DNA of 64,000 bases, taken from assembly GCA_026182355.1 (NCBI GenBank), contig JAPFBL010000036.1:620001-684000 (forward strand). The letters run 5' to 3'. The position numbers were made by a program, and so were the translations under genes. Shown piece after piece: positions 1 to 13,350 of this stretch. Source of the DNA: Hermatobates lingyangjiaoensis. Taxonomy: Eukaryota > Arthropoda > Insecta > Hemiptera > Hermatobatidae. The stretch's first letter is position 1. Each line of letters begins with the position of its first letter. The notes under the pieces are model-generated. The model was not told the origin of the DNA, made no database searches, and worked only from the letters and a program-made list of their open reading frames with translations.

Positions 1-618
1 TAATCAGGTTGAAATTCTTCTTACCACTGTAAAAGCAAACGCAGATTTTGTGATATTTTCCAGCGTGTGATGGACAGTTGTCTAACGTCTGTTGTAATCA
101 ATCTACACGGTGCTCACTTTTAGAAATCTAAGTATGTCACATATAGTTTTTGGTTTGCTGTTGGTTAGTATTAAAGCATGTAAACGGAACTTTTTCATTC
201 TTTGTGACAAAAAAAACGACTTATTTTAAGCCACTTCTCATGTAAAGATATAAATGTAAAGTATAATATTAATTATTAGAATAGAAATAGTACACCATAA
301 ATGACAGCTATTTGGTTTTAGCTGTGGTATCATGAGAAGTATTTATAAACAATAACTTCTATAAAGACAACCGCAAAGACATATGAACAAACTTACTTCT
401 AAAACTTTTGGTTAAGAAAGTCAAAAAAAATTTAAATTCCGAAAGACATCACTCCGGGCTGCTTCTTAGAGATAACTGATAAAATGCATGCAGAAACATT
501 AAACTAATAGAAATATTAAATTCTTATCTATTAATCTGATAATATTTAAACAGATAGTTTGATATTGTGTATGCACGGTAGCAACATTAAAGTATTTCCA
601 AAAATTATTGTTTATCAA
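1..618. other. AT-rich non-coding DNA
   Basis: I see no reading frame, repeat family or RNA gene here. It is ordinary AT-rich sequence with short homopolymers. Confidence 0.6.
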
Positions 619-668
619 TGAGTTTAATATTATGTTTGCTTATAGTAAAGTTGAGTGTAAGTTTTAGG
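619..668 (-). mobile_element. K1 transposon 5'-end fragment
   Basis: On the minus strand this reads ACACTCAACTTTACTATAAG, the same words that open the K1 copies at 3.33, 36.43 and 37.61 kb. Only the terminal part is recognisable. K1 is my label for a non-coding repeat family found several times in this window. Confidence 0.5.
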
Positions 669-1255
669 AATTTGTTTCACTTTCAATATTTGTGATAGAA
701 ATGATCATTATGACTCATTTTATCATTATTATAATATGATTTTTATTTTTGTGAGTATGTTTTACCACTTTTGTAATACATTGAGCTGCAAGTATTCAAC
801 AGAATGAGCTCTGTTGGTCATCGCTACGATTCTGTTGTTGTCTATGACTCAGTCGTCTGTGTCACCTCTGATTTATTTATTCATCTTTATTCTTTCATGT
901 TAACAAGTATTATTTGTTCTAAGTCTTCTTTTGATGGTTAATTGAAGTTAAAATGTATTTGATGATTTAATAACTGGCAAAATTAACACTAAGGTATTAA
1001 CAACCATATGTTAAAGAAGGATAGCTGAAGTGATCACACTAACATTTTTAGAAATAGAGACAAAGAGGAATACAGAGTATGCTATTGAAATTCTTTTTCA
1101 AGAGCTATCGGATAATGCTATCTAACCTACATTAAACTGCATATTTCTGCAAATCATGATAAAGCATTGAAACTGAATGATGTTTTTTTAAACCATAATT
1201 CAATTATTAATAGTTTTACAACACGAGTTTAATAGTGTACAGATATCTGCGTTTA

Positions 1256-1257
1256 TG

Positions 1258-1329
<72 letters not shown>

Positions 1330-1437
1330 TGTGGGTGGGTGGGTGGGTGAGTCGATGGGTGGGTCGGTATATTTGGGTGTGTATGGGTGTGTGTGGGTGC
1401 CTGTTTGAGTGAGTGTGTATGTGCGTGTGTGTGAAAG
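1256..1437. repeat. (TG)n microsatellite grading into GGTG/GTATGG repeats
   Basis: About 70 bases of pure TG dinucleotide run into imperfect GGGT/GGTG units and then GTGTATGGGTG-type units. Minus-strand His/Thr-rich frames across it are repeat translations, not genes. Confidence 0.95.
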
Positions 1438-2715
1438 TGAGCATATTTCCATGTGAGAGTGAAAGTAAAAAAAAAACTTAAAATAATTACTTTGGAAATA
1501 TATATATATCAAAGTTCAGTTATCGATTGGACACATTAATTAGAAGTCGACACAAAGAGAGAGTGACTGAAAGTGCAAATTAATGAGAAATAGAGAAAGT
1601 CAGAAAAATTATTTTATCAAATAATAATAATAATACAAACTCCATATTTTTCGACATATTCCCTAGTATGAAATGTACTATCATATTAGGAAATAAATGA
1701 ACTTATCCATTGATGAGACATATTTTAATGTAATAAGTACGTAACTAACAGATCAAATAAAAATATGTTTAACATTTTTCCCAATTCGATTATTATTCCT
1801 CCTTTGTTTTTATTTATTGGATCTTTCACTAATCAGTTCGGATAATAATATCTAAAAGAAACAAAGATACTTCTTGAATCGATTAAGCAATTTAAGTTCC
1901 TTTCCATTAATTTATGTTAGAAACTTCTTATTGAATAAAGTTTACGTCTCAAGATTTTTTTCTTAAGAACCATTGTCTACCTGCCTTTGAAACCCTTGTT
2001 TCAGCCCCTTTCTTTTTCCGTTTTCCTTAATAGCTCTTAAAACTTTTTCTATAAATGAAATGTAATAAATGAAAGTTTGTTTTTTTTTGCAAAAATATAA
2101 TCTCTTTTTCATGAAAATAATATTCGGTAAGCTTCTTTTTATTATGATTTATAAATGAATATCTTTTCATGTAATTACTTATTTAAAGTTGTAACTGTAA
2201 ACCTAAAAAAAACTAAACTTTTAAATAGATGAGAGTGCTGATTTCAATATTAAATATTGTGCTATATTTATTATTAAAGTTCTACATTTTCAGTCATAAT
2301 ATTTAATTCCTTTTTATTTACTAAGTAAATTCAAGGAAAATTGAAATATTCTTAATGTTGCAAGTTTTTTTTTATCGTATTCAAATTTTACTAAACAAAA
2401 TCATATACCGAATTTAAATGTATTATTGTCATTTATATTTCTTTAAACAAATTTAAATTTGCTCTGACCACAGACTGAATTGCCTGACACATACAATGAA
2501 ATAAAACGTTTGAAGCAGAACTTTTTAACAAAACATGATTAGTATTAAGGTGAAATGAATCAATCAATGACATTTAATACAATGGACTAGACAGAAATTG
2601 ATAACACTTGGCCCATAAAAAGAACAAAACTTCTTCAGGACAGTAAAATGACTGCATGTAAAAATCACCTATTGTGGTCTATTGAAATACAAATTCTTTA
2701 AATACATCATTCCTC
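1438..2715. other. AT-rich non-coding DNA
   Basis: No coding region or repeat family recognised. There is a short GA-rich patch near 1555-1600 and many A/T homopolymers. Confidence 0.6.
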
Positions 2716-2983
2716 ACCTGGCCCTCGATTTATTTACGCGGGAGGTGAATAAATCTGAGCACGTCGTCCCTCGGAGAAGGACGTTAAACCGTCGGTCCCG
2801 AGCCTGTACGATGTCAGGTACTCGTTAAAGATCCCTACTCTAAATACATTTGAGTTAGGCAAAATTTAGGACTCCCACTGTAGAATCAATCTTCATTGTG
2901 TGGTATCACAAAGGGCCAATGCTTGGCCTACGTGTGTTCCCTTGTGGTACTGCCACTGCAACCTAACCTAACCTAAATACATC
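2716..2983. repeat. GC-richer interspersed-repeat-like block ending in CCTAA units
   Basis: This block of about 270 bp stands out from its AT-rich surroundings (CACCTGGCCCTCGATTTA, GGACGTTAAACCGTCGGTCC) and ends in three tandem CCTAA units at about 2957-2975. It has no ORF. The composition and defined end suggest a SINE or other short inserted element, but I could not see tRNA A/B boxes and there is no second copy in the window. Confidence 0.4.
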
Positions 2984-3317
2984 ATGAGAAGTTATATTCA
3001 TCGCCTTTTATTTTGTAAGAAAACTAACTTTTTTGAGAATTTGTTCAATTCAAATTTATTTCTAATGACAGCTTGAGATGGTTATGAAAGATGAAATTCA
3101 TACCAGACTGAAGTTAAGGTATGAATACAAGTGGTCAACAAGTATTCATATACTTGTCAACAAGTGAGGTCTGTTATAAAATTATAGCAAAATCATGCAG
3201 CATTATAAAACAGGACCTATAAAATACCTACTGTATTTTGTAAATCAATATACATACATATATATGAAGCAAAAACCTACTAGAGCAATGAAAATCAAGA
3301 ATCAACATCATAAAACA

Positions 3318-3420
3318 TCATAAGAACATAATAAAAATCTGAAGTGGCTTACACTCAACTTTACTATATGTTAACATAATATTAAACTCGTAACAATTTA
3401 GTTTCAATTTCATTATTAAT
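3318..3420 (+). mobile_element. K1 transposon 5'-end fragment
   Basis: Starts AAAAATCTGAAGTGGC and continues CTTACACTCAACTTTACTAT, matching the starts of the K1 copies near 36.43 and 37.61 kb. Similarity fades after about 100 bp. The flanks from 2984 to 4540 show nothing else apart from a GA-rich patch at 3632-3660. Confidence 0.55.
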
Positions 3421-4629
3421 TTAATGTGGCTTAGTAGCTGATTGTTTTTAACAAACAAATTCGATGAAAATAAACAAAATGAAGCCAAGGGTGAAAAGAT
3501 GTGTACTATCCGTAACTCAACATTCAAATTTTAATGAATGGAGAATTATTTCTTGATTTAAAATAATTACTTCTGATTTTACAATTTGAATTAATAACTC
3601 TAGTAAATAATAATTTAGAGGTCTATCAGAAGAGAGAGACAGAGTGAGAGAGAGAGAACTGTGAAACAAAGTGAGAGGACATGATGCTATAGAAAAAGTG
3701 TGACAGAGCTAAAAGAAAAGATGGGATATAAATTGAAATTGTCTTGATTGTAATAATTTGACAAACATAGTAGATCTTAATTTCCCTATATGATTAAATC
3801 ACTCCTTGAAAAACCCTATTATTTAGGTAATGTAATTTAGAATGAACACATTCTCTAAATACATTTTATTTTTTACTTTTTTTTTTGTAGTCTTTATAAA
3901 TGTTGGAGAATAGTTTAGTCTCTGTGAAGTTGAGGAAACAATGTTGAAACTATTATCTAGATGAGGTCGGTAGATATACTTCAGGAATGCTTATCATTCA
4001 TATAAGTCTACATTACTTGAAGAAGAATTTAATCAACAAAACTCAGATTTAGAATACAGTTGACCGAGAATTCAAAACAATTATACTGACAAAATGTATA
4101 TCTTATAACAAGGGTTCCCATTAACTATGAAATAATTTGATTCATTTATGCATTTACTGTATTCCATTCTATATTTATCACTAATGGTATAAATATGATG
4201 TGATATAAATTATATAAACGTCATCCACAGTTATCATTATAATGATATTAAACTAGAATTATTGAAAACAATCGATGTGCTTTCCATGCAAGACTATTTG
4301 CGAAAAAGTCAGTCTATTCATCTGATTTTGGACAGCAGGTTAGCTTAACTTTTCCTCAAGCAGACCACTTTGAGTATTTTAAAACGTTTACCAAAATATC
4401 TCGTCTTTTTTGTTGGATATATCAAGTCTAGTGGTGTTTCTAATTTACTCTCAGTAGAATATATTTGAAAAAAATCAAGATTATGACGGATTTACATGTT
4501 TACCATCCCTAAAAACATTTTTTGATGTCATTTCGATAATTATCGGTAAATTTCTCTGAGTTTCTGAGTATGCTGCAGGCATCATAGTTTGATAGATCAC
4601 ACTGATATTTTACACAAATACTCCATCAT

Positions 4630-5010
4630 TTTTAGGCACTATTGCATTATAGAAAAGTTACTTTTTTTTGGAAGAAATATGACTTTAGACTAAAGGTTTT
4701 TCTACATAAACAACTAACTATAAGGTGTTGATATTTTGGGTTATATTGAACTAAGAGAACCAATAGATGAACACAAATCTCAAATTCCAAAACCCATAGG
4801 AAACGTATTTTTTTGCAATAAAATTTACAAATTTTGACAAATGATTGATTCTGAAAGCTGGTCGTGCACGATACAACTCATTCTATTTGATGGATCAAAC
4901 TGAAATTATACCTAAAAATGGCACTACATCTAAGGATGAGTAGAAGGTTTTTTTTTTCAAAATCACATTAACCAAAACAGGCGTTATGGTATTTATATAA
5001 ATCAAGTAAA
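4630..5010 (-). mobile_element. Old diverged K1 relic
   Basis: Read on the minus strand it follows the K1 3' half. The blocks TGATGGATCAAACTG, ATTATACCTAAAAATG and a T-run followed by CAAAATCACATTA occur in the same order in the relic at 54.71-55.12 kb and, more diverged, in the K1 copy ending at 44.6 kb. It is clearly older than those copies and has no coding capacity. Confidence 0.5.
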
Positions 5011-8000
5011 TATTTTCTTAACCCTAAAAAGCTAATCATTGACCAATAAAATTGTGCCCAAAAATTAAGCCTACAATTAGTGACCAATAAAGAAAAATTG
5101 CATGAAATTTTGATTATTACAAATATCAACATAGTCATAATAACTGATTATTCATTTTTAAATAATGGAATAACTTCTGAACTTGTCGAATTGGTTTATA
5201 TTCACTTAGACATTTTTTAGGTAACTTGAGTAAAATAAAACTGCTATTTAATCGTTTGATAAAAAAAATGTGAGATATCTGAATCAATTAAAACTATTTG
5301 TAGGAAGGATAAAATTTTTAAATCTAAAAATAAGAATGTCGATCAAACATATACATATTTTAGGATTTTTTCTAGGCTAAGATGGATGGTTGTCTAACAA
5401 AGTGTTAAAATCAAACTGCATGTTAGTTCCTTGGATATAAATAATATGACTAATCATGTAGTCATATGATTTATTGCTAAATAAGCATCATAATGAGGTC
5501 ATTGTAAAGTCCCAAGGTGGACCTCGCAGAGGCGGATTTCCACAACAAACACCATAAAAAATGTATAAGCATAAACCTTTTAGTCGTTATAAGACTGTTG
5601 GTTACTTGACAAAAGAGATACCAGGAAATTCAGTTAAAAATGAAATGAAAAAAACAAGGCTTATAGGTAATAAGTAGTTGAGATATATATGAAAGAATAG
5701 ATAAGTAAGAGAAAAAGTCAGAGATACAAGACAATGAGCAGCATAAGGCTAATTATGAACAGACTGCTATCCATGTCAGCGCGCGATCGAGCGGACTTTC
5801 CACTCTCGAGTGTCTACTCCCAGTATCCATCCGCCCCTTTGTGCTTTTCTTAGTTAATACGATGAAATAAAGACTACCCAGATATGTTAAAAAATTGTTG
5901 TTATAAACAGTCCAGTGCCAGACGGTGTCACCGCTGGGTTCATAGAGCATGCTCTCTAAATTGTTGAAGGATGAACAAAGAAATATATTTGGATATTTGA
6001 CGGTCTTTATTCCTCCCTCAAAGAGAAAGAAATTACGTGTCTAAAACTCTTCCATTGAAGATAACAACCAGAAATATCAAAGATATTGAAATTCTGTTGG
6101 GTCTTTTTATTTGAATGGATCAACTGGAAAAGGTTGTAACAGTTACACTGGATAATGCAAAAAACAAACTGTTTGGCTGTAAGGAATTTTTTGTTAGAAC
6201 ATGGCGTCTTAAACACAAATTTACACTTTATCTCTGCAAAACTACTAATGCTTCTGTTATAAAACCAACGGTTTGATATGCATGCTCGTCCTCTAGCTAG
6301 GGCGAACAGGGTCGGGCGCCCTGGGTTCCGCGCTTGTGGAGGCCCTGCGGGTAGTGACCTCGAACAAATGACATGTCTGTTAGTTAATCTGCTATCCAGG
6401 CGGCAGATTTTATTTTAAAAAAAAAATTGAAACCTCTAGTCTCTTTTTATTTCTAATACCTCCACAATATAACCAATATAAAAATGTTATATATATATAA
6501 TTGTGGGTAGAGAAGGTCTACAGTGCTCGTACCTTCCTAGGGACCGATGATATGCATCGGTTGAGTGTTATCCTGAGATAAATAAAAAATGTATTCATTT
6601 GGATTTAATAAACTATTCAGTCAAGTATATCAAAGAATATCAGGAGCTATAATCACCTGCCTGCTTTCAGCATGAAAAAGGCATTAAACATCTTCCTTTC
6701 ATATAAGGTTTATTAAGAAAAAGGTGATTTTAAGATTATTGAAGTTGATATAAAATGTTTGTTTTCCTTCGGAAATAAAATAATCTACCATTATAACAGG
6801 AGCTCTTGTCTAATATACTTATAGACCAAAAATTAATAATATAACCAGAATAAATAAATTCATTCACAGGTGGGTATAAAGATACAAGGAAAGACAAGGG
6901 AATGGGAATGTGCAGTGGTAGGAAAAAAAATTTAGAATGAAACAAATCTTTTATTGTTTGAATCTTTGTAATACTTAACTGATTCAAAAATTACAGTTCA
7001 TTTATGTCCAAACTGAAATTACCCAAGTCGACTAAGTTTGCTAAACCATTTGTTAATTTAAAAATTAACCTCCTAAATATATAAAATGTATAGTGAACTG
7101 AAAAACTGTCATCTGAGTCAAGGTCAATTCAAATGATAAAAAAATAAATGAAAATTTAAATTTTTCCGTTAGTTAATAAAAGTAGTTTAATTTTTGTTTT
7201 ATTGAATTAATAACGTGAAAAAGATTTACCTAAAGATATGATATTTTATGAAAAACTGTAGGAAAATTTACCTGCCTTAAACTCCCAAATAAATATATAA
7301 TCATTTGAGCCGTGACTAATCGAACTGCTGTAGATCAAACTACAACTGTCGTCTCTTGGGACTTCCGTATGTCGCGAATGAATTAGATAAGGGAATATTT
7401 AAATTGCCAACACTCATTTTCACAAAGTTGCAGGTGGATTCAAGAGTAGAATCTCCTCTTTTCGAATTTATTTGAAGAGCATTAGGACGTTACTATTTAT
7501 AAAGCAGATTAAATACAATATTTACTACGTGCTACTCTTTCAAAGAACTCAGTGAGATGGGTGGCTGAAATCCTTTAAGCTGAGTATGACAAAATGATTA
7601 AAAGATTACGAGCTGGGTCTGTAAAAGAAAATTTATATTGGTATGTATATTAGAGAACTGCTAAAGTGAATTATACGTAATGTATTTACCTCCAAAAAAA
7701 ATAAGAAATTTCTATTAATGATATTTTTATTTTGCATGAAAGCATGCAGATACAAATTGAGGTTTTTTGATATGTTTGGTTTCGTTGACAGATAGTAGTT
7801 CCGTAATATTGTTGTCTCGTATTGAAATCTCTTAAATGTAATGTAGGTTAAAAACTTAGCAAAGAACAGTCATGGGTAATGTAGGAAGAATTTCATAAGT
7901 TTCCTGTGTCTAGAAATAACTTGAAAGATCTACAGACCTTCTTGAGAACAGAAGTAGAAGATATGTGAATATTTTTAGTGTCAAAAGTTTTGGGTATAAC

Positions 8001-8580
8001 AAAAATTAAGAAAAAGAAAACAAAAAATTCAAGAGTTCAAAATATAAACCCTCGGGCAAGTTAATGGTTAAGAAGTAGATGCTTATTATACATGAGTGGG
8101 AATGCCAGTGTCATATGTTTTAAGCTCAAAGTTTAAGCTTTTTTGCTTGTTTTAAGCTTTGTTTTCTTCAAAACAAAGGTAAGTGGTTAAATCAGAGGAA
8201 CAAGATTGCTTCTAATGTATGAAGGTAAGTCCATCATTAGGCTAGAAGTTGTCATTTACGATTGTACTGTTTGATTTTATGAAACAATAAATTAAAATAA
8301 TCTCTTTTAATTTATGTATAAGGGGATAAAAGAGTAAAAGAAATTAATTAATTTTTCACAAGTAGAGAACTTTTGAATATCGTAGTATTCATTTGGTGGT
8401 GTACTTTACCAAAGGAATGACTATAATAGTAAGAATTATACTCATTATTATGAAAAATGTAGAAAAAAATGTTCCCGCTTGATTTAGCCCTCTTATGATA
8501 TATGTATTAAAGAAAAACTGTCCCCAAAATCCATGAATATGTATATATATACATATATTGGTTTAAATATATAAACTGAA
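5011..8580. other. AT-rich non-coding DNA with two GC-richer islets
   Basis: Mostly featureless. At 5755-5950 there is a GC-richer islet (GCGCGCGATCGAGCGG on the plus strand) containing AATAAA-like words. It could be a solo LTR-like remnant but has no partner here. At 6290-6360 there is a short GC-rich islet containing GTCGGGCGCCCTGGGTTCC. Neither has an ORF I would defend. Confidence 0.45.
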
Positions 8581-8743
8581 ATTGAAATATATATATATAT
8601 ATATATACAACATATATATGAATAAGCATTGTCTTTTTTCTCATTTCTTATTGTCGTTTGGACGTTGACTCTTATTTCTCATGTTTATTGTGAAATCTTG
8701 TTATCGGTATATATATGTACTTTTAAATACAAAAGTATATATA

Positions 8744-8775
<32 letters not shown>
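8581..8775. repeat. (TA)n tracts bordering a PLE tail fragment
   Basis: Pure TA runs at about 8588-8607 and 8740-8775 flank a fragment at 8618-8735 that matches the 3' tail of PLE family A (CATTTCTTATTGTCGTTTGG, TTTATTGTGAAATCTTG). The same tail with the same downstream words recurs at 9617-9720. Confidence 0.8.
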
Positions 8776-8844
8776 TAAAGATAATTAAAAGTTTCAACAG
8801 AACTACAATTTATGTATATACAAGATTTCACATAAACTTGACAT

Positions 8845-8881
8845 AAATGAAGACCGCTTGTTAAGTTGAAAGATCTTAGTT
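8845..8881 (+). ncRNA. Degraded hammerhead-like motif, PLE family A
   Basis: AAATGA replaces the CTGACGA core. The stem II side AGACCGCTTGTTA, then GAA and the palindrome AGATCT followed by T, match the 61.9-kb family A motif. Confidence 0.45.
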
Positions 8882-8922
8882 TTTTTTCCCAACTTCATAT
8901 TGTGGTTTGATCATTGATTAAA

Positions 8923-8927
<5 letters not shown>

Positions 8928-8961
<34 letters not shown>
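8928..8961. repeat. (TA)n tract
   Basis: Pure TA dinucleotides sit between a PLE-A tail and the foldback that starts at 8962. Confidence 0.9.
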
Positions 8962-8965
<4 letters not shown>

Positions 8966-9134
8966 AATTAAAAAAGATGGCACACTGATAGACACAGGAA
9001 TAACTCACTTCTATATTACTCACGTTGCCGCTGTACCTTCCTGCGGGACTCTTCGCCTCCTGATGACGACGATCGTCGAAATATAGAAGTGAGTTATTCC
9101 TGTGTCTATCTGTGAACTATGTTTTTTAATTGGT
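8962..9134. repeat. Foldback with ~56-bp arms and a hammerhead-like motif
   Basis: The left arm (8962-9017) and right arm (9079-9134) are near-perfect reverse complements, for example ATAGACACAGGAATAACTCA against TGAGTTATTCCTGTGTCTAT. The 61-bp GC-rich centre carries a plus-strand hammerhead core. It looks like an inverted PLE terminal fragment. Confidence 0.8.
9060..9086 (+). ncRNA. Hammerhead-like motif, stem III ATAT
   Basis: The intact core CTGATGA is followed by the hairpin GACG-AT-CGTC, then GAA, the palindrome ATAT and A. The downstream GAAGTGAG can pair with the upstream CTCTTC as stem I. It is one of the best conserved motifs in the window. Confidence 0.6.
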
Positions 9135-9481
9135 CTTCATTAAAAAGTCCGTTGGACCGTTTCATTTAATTATTATATATATCAGTGACGTAGCAACCAT
9201 TTTTGTCACCCGGGGAGGTCGAAAAATTTGAAATATTTTTTTTTTTAAAATGCAAATATTACAGTTGAAAAATGCATTTAAAAACAGTATTACAGACATA
9301 AAAACAATTACGACCTTAAAAACTCATTTCGTTATAAAATTTCTGATTTCATGTTAGCTTTTTATTGTTTTAATTTTTTTCTATTTTCAACCCCTGTGTG
9401 GATCACCCCCCTGCCTCTCTTTGCTACGTTACTGGCATATATATATAACGACCAAACCACAATAAGAAATATAAAAAAGAC

Positions 9482-9518
9482 TAAGACCTTTCAACTGTAA
9501 CAAGTGGTCTTCGTCAGA
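9482..9518 (-). ncRNA. Hammerhead-like motif, PLE family A
   Basis: The minus strand has core CTGACGA, stem II AGACCACTTGTTACAGTT, GAA, then AGGTCT (a palindrome if one G-U pair is allowed) and T. Confidence 0.55.
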
Positions 9519-9580
9519 GCCAAGTCCTAACTGATGATGGATTGGATGTCATTTGGCTGGATGTGAATTTCAGTTGGGAT

Positions 9581-9616
9581 CTGATGAAGACCACTTGCTA
9601 AGGCTGAAAAATCATT
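9581..9616 (+). ncRNA. Hammerhead-like motif with decayed stem III
   Basis: The core CTGATGA and stem II AGACCACTTGCTAAGGCT are present, but the AGATCT word after GAA has decayed to AAAATC. Confidence 0.45.
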
Positions 9617-9720
9617 GTCTTTTTTTCTCATTTCTTAATGTCGTTTGGACGTTGTTCTTATTTCACGTGTTTATTGTGAAATCTTGTTATCGGTATATAT
9701 ATGTACTTTTAAATACAAAA

Positions 9721-11368
9721 ACTTTGGTTTATTAGACTTTAAAAAAACGAAAACTATAGGAAAGTATAGAAACTTGAAAAGTTCAAGGTTTTTTCAGTTA
9801 GTCGTTTAGTTTTCTTTAAGGCCTCTTTAAGCTCCTTTCAGTGAAGTGTACCCTGCATTGGTCTTAATTCTTAATGTTCTAGAGGTGCCACTATCTGGTT
9901 GAATGCTCTACAGTTTGTTTCTAACCACTCCCTCCTCTCATTTACTTAACTTAGAGTGAGCCGCAAGCAGACAGCAACGTCTTAATTTTTCCTGACGTGA
10001 AAGCCTCGGTGTGGTTGACTCATTGCTATGCTAGGCACGCCACCTCCCTCCCTTTCCGAATCACCCAGCACCCAATCAAAATCAACAACTTCTAACGCAC
10101 TACCCTTCATTACTGCTCCCTTCCAGCTCTGCCTCTAGTCTAATCACACTGCACTAGCTAAACCAAGAGAATAATAAATATGTTTACAATCAGTTTTAAC
10201 AAACGTTGTCAGTGCTTGGTCGGTAAGATCGCTTGTCACAAACACAGAGTAGTCAGTTCCAACCTCAAAAGCCTTGCTTGATTGTGCAATCCGGATTCCA
10301 TAGGCTTATCATGATATCACCTAAAATTTAGATGTTAGTACTTTAAAAACCAGTATGGTAATTTTCCAAAAGGTCCCATTATAAACAACAGTAAGCATGA
10401 CGATACATGTCTTATGTAATTGTTAGCCTGGGTTACTAAGAGCTTTTTCAGTTTATCATTAATATTAGATCGCATAAAATAATCACGTAAATTTCATTCA
10501 AAATATATATATATTCAACAGTTTTTTTAATCAACCATTTATTCGGCATGCTCCAATAAATATTACATGCTACAATATAACTAATTAGATTTACAAATGC
10601 TGAATTTCATTGTTACTTGCTAACGCGAATCGTATTCTTAGTTATGATTAGAAATACTTAATTTCATGCTAAATATTTTTTATCGATGAAAAGTTATTAC
10701 AATAGATCTATTGAATAGTTTGTATTTCTGTGAAGGGGGGGGGGGGGGGGCAGGGAAGTGTACTAACATAGGTCTCAACGTCCAATGCAGCCTCAATTAA
10801 TAACCACTTTTTTTCAAGCTTGGCATAAAAAACTTTTAATAAATTTTCAGATCAACTGAAAATTAACTTTCGTAATTGAATCACTTTTTAATTGAAATGA
10901 AAAAAATCTGGTACAAGACGCCAAATGGCTTTATTTACCTAATTACAAAAGATGGCGGGTGTTGTGATAGCGCTAGTTGTATCACGGTACTGGTGGTGTT
11001 AACTCATGTCGAGTCTAATTTAATATTAATATATATATATTTCTATATTTTGTTTAATCTTTATCTCTTTAAAATCAAATCTTTTAAAAATTCGTTTACT
11101 AACTCGAAAATATTTTCCCTGAAGAACAGTTTCAGTGAAAACTGTAAAAACATTAAATATATTCTCAAATAAAGATTCAAAATTGATAAAATTTTTATCA
11201 AAATTGAATAGAAAGATTTTTAACAACTATTTTTTTTTTCTTTTCATATGAAGTACGACCAGAATAAGTGTAATATTTGTATCAAGCTTGGTACACTGTT
11301 CTAGGTATAGCAGCAACTTAAGTATGAAATAATGTTAATATAGCTCACCGGGGATACCCTGCTCACCG

Positions 11369-11370
<2 letters not shown>
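9721..11370. other. Non-coding DNA with a moderately GC-rich block
   Basis: About 9940-10300 is less AT-rich than its surroundings (for example CACGCCACCTCCCTCCC) but has no ORF or repeat partner here. A run of 16 G occupies 10735-10750. The remainder is AT-rich. Confidence 0.5.

Positions 11371-11428
<58 letters not shown>
11371..11428. repeat. (CA)n microsatellite
   Basis: About 29 uninterrupted CA units, with no TA extension, unlike the tracts at 16.7 and 17.5 kb. Confidence 0.95.
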
Positions 11429-11430
<2 letters not shown>

Positions 11431-13290
11431 CAAAATAACAGATTTGAAAAACTTATTTGATTAGACTCAGGGAATATCAAAATGTATAGCTGTGTTGAAA
11501 AGTCTTTTTCAAAATTTGGACAGAATACAATACTTTCATTTCCCTATCATTTATGCAGAATGTAAACGAAAATATAAAGTATTTCTGATCCTTGTAACAT
11601 TCGCCAGTCTATGAGACAGGTATCTCTACAGGTTCTTAACTTCCTTACAGCAAAACTTATATAACCTCCTAATTTTGTTTACTAAATTTGGTAGATTTGG
11701 TTGCACTGGAGATAACAGTGAATGTTTTAAATGTAACCATTCTTTTGTAACATCTATTCAGTTCTTTTATTTTCAAAGGTTTAAAATTTTAAATTCCGAT
11801 ACAAGAAATAGGAAAACTGTTAAAAAAATTACCATTTCCATATTTTAAGAAAAAAAAAAGAAGAAGTTTTAAATGAGCCTTGAAGCGAAGACCAATGAAG
11901 CACGTTACTAATAATACAGGGATATCAATTAAGAGAGCTTCAGAAATCTATCAAGGCAGAAAGACCTAGATAATAAGAGAAACAGAGAATCAATTAGTGG
12001 ACTTTAACAATAACGAAAACTGAATCCAATCAGTTGTATCATAAAAACATCAATACTTTTAGTAACATTGCAATGTGGGAGTGAAACACCATTACAACAT
12101 GATAAACTGAACCACTGAGTGAAGCCAGGTACTCAGGTTAAGATAACAAATAGAAAATTAAAGAATAACAATGAATATAAACAATTCCAAAATGCTTCAT
12201 ATTTAATAAAGTCACACTACTAAATAGAATTAAATATTTCAAATGTGGTTAAATTGCTTTATTATGCAATATTATTACATATATAAGTAAGGGCACCTTA
12301 TATTATGCATAGATTTACTTAATTTAGAGTAAATATATTTTATAATAATTCAAAATTCATATTATTTATTTTCAGTAGTCTTTCCATATTATGATGATTA
12401 TATTATTTTGTGTTATTATTATAATTATTAATCATTTTTATAATTTCGCACTTGGCATAACAAACTTTTAATTAAACCCATGATCAACTTTTGAAATTGA
12501 ATCACCATTTAACTGAAATGAAAAAATCTGCTCTGAGATTATTAAATTATACATTCATTTATAATATTATTAATAATTATATTTTTAATTATTCTTAGCA
12601 ATCTATCTTACTGGTAATAAATTTATTAAACAAACACCATATGTATACTTCAAACATATAGTAAAGTAGAAATGGGTGATCAGGGGAATTTTTTCAATCA
12701 AGATGAAAGGTTACTATAATCTGCAATGAATCAGTATAAAAATAATATGCAAATCTATGCAGATCGGGTAAATCCCGCAACTCTTAAATAGATTAAATGA
12801 TACATTCAGATAACAGTTTAAATTTAATGATATTGATTTAACTCGATGTTACATGTAATAGCATTCTTAATGAGAAGGAAACTACTGATGTTGATGAATA
12901 ATTAATGAATTATTCATTTATGAATATTGTAGATGAATTATTTAGTTGCCAATTTAAATTTGATGAGCAAACAGGGACTTTTCATTTACAATTTGTTGTT
13001 GTATAAGTGTTGTTGATTTAGATTTTCACTGTTGTCTTTTATGATAGGTTGATATCTATTCAGCGAAAACAGTGCAAAGCTTATGAGACTAACTCATCCT
13101 GCTGCTAACAACTATCTAAATCAATCTTTTAATTTAATGAAATAATTTGAGTACACTGTGAAGAATATAATTTCATTGATTTGAATCAGTGAATTTCAAC
13201 CGGTTTGAAGAGGCAGACTAATAATTCTAACACACAGATCTGCCAATACACATTTGCGGTTTAAAGGACACTGATGTATCGATTTACACA
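11429..13290. other. AT-rich non-coding DNA
   Basis: I see no gene, RNA or repeat family in this stretch. Confidence 0.6.
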
Positions 13291-13350
13291 GATATGTATA
13301 TCTGTGAATATCGATATGTATATCTGTGAATATCGATATGTATATCTGTA
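13291..13350. repeat. 22-bp minisatellite, 2.7 copies
   Basis: The unit beginning GATATGTATATCTGTGAATA starts at 13291, 13313 and 13335. The first two copies are identical and the third is cut short. The unit is largely self-complementary around ATATGTATAT. Confidence 0.9.

Larger units (their letters stand above)
9453..9720. mobile_element. PLE family A inverted terminal pair
   Basis: The left arm (about 9453-9527) reads as PLE-A 3' end on the minus strand and the right arm (about 9571-9652) on the plus strand, so two tails face each other around a centre of about 45 bp. Each arm carries a hammerhead-like motif. The right arm continues into the tail sequence also present at 8618-8735. Confidence 0.65.

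Noticed and set aside
1216..1512. 98-codon minus-strand frame rich in Thr-His
   Set aside because: It is a translation of the (TG)n microsatellite and has no other protein-like sequence.
2957..2975. Telomeric repeat (TTAGG type on the minus strand)
   Set aside because: Only about three units at the end of a repeat-like block; too short to be a telomere or good lineage evidence.
5755..5950. Possible solo LTR
   Set aside because: No second copy, no clear TG..CA ends with target duplication visible; reported only as an islet.
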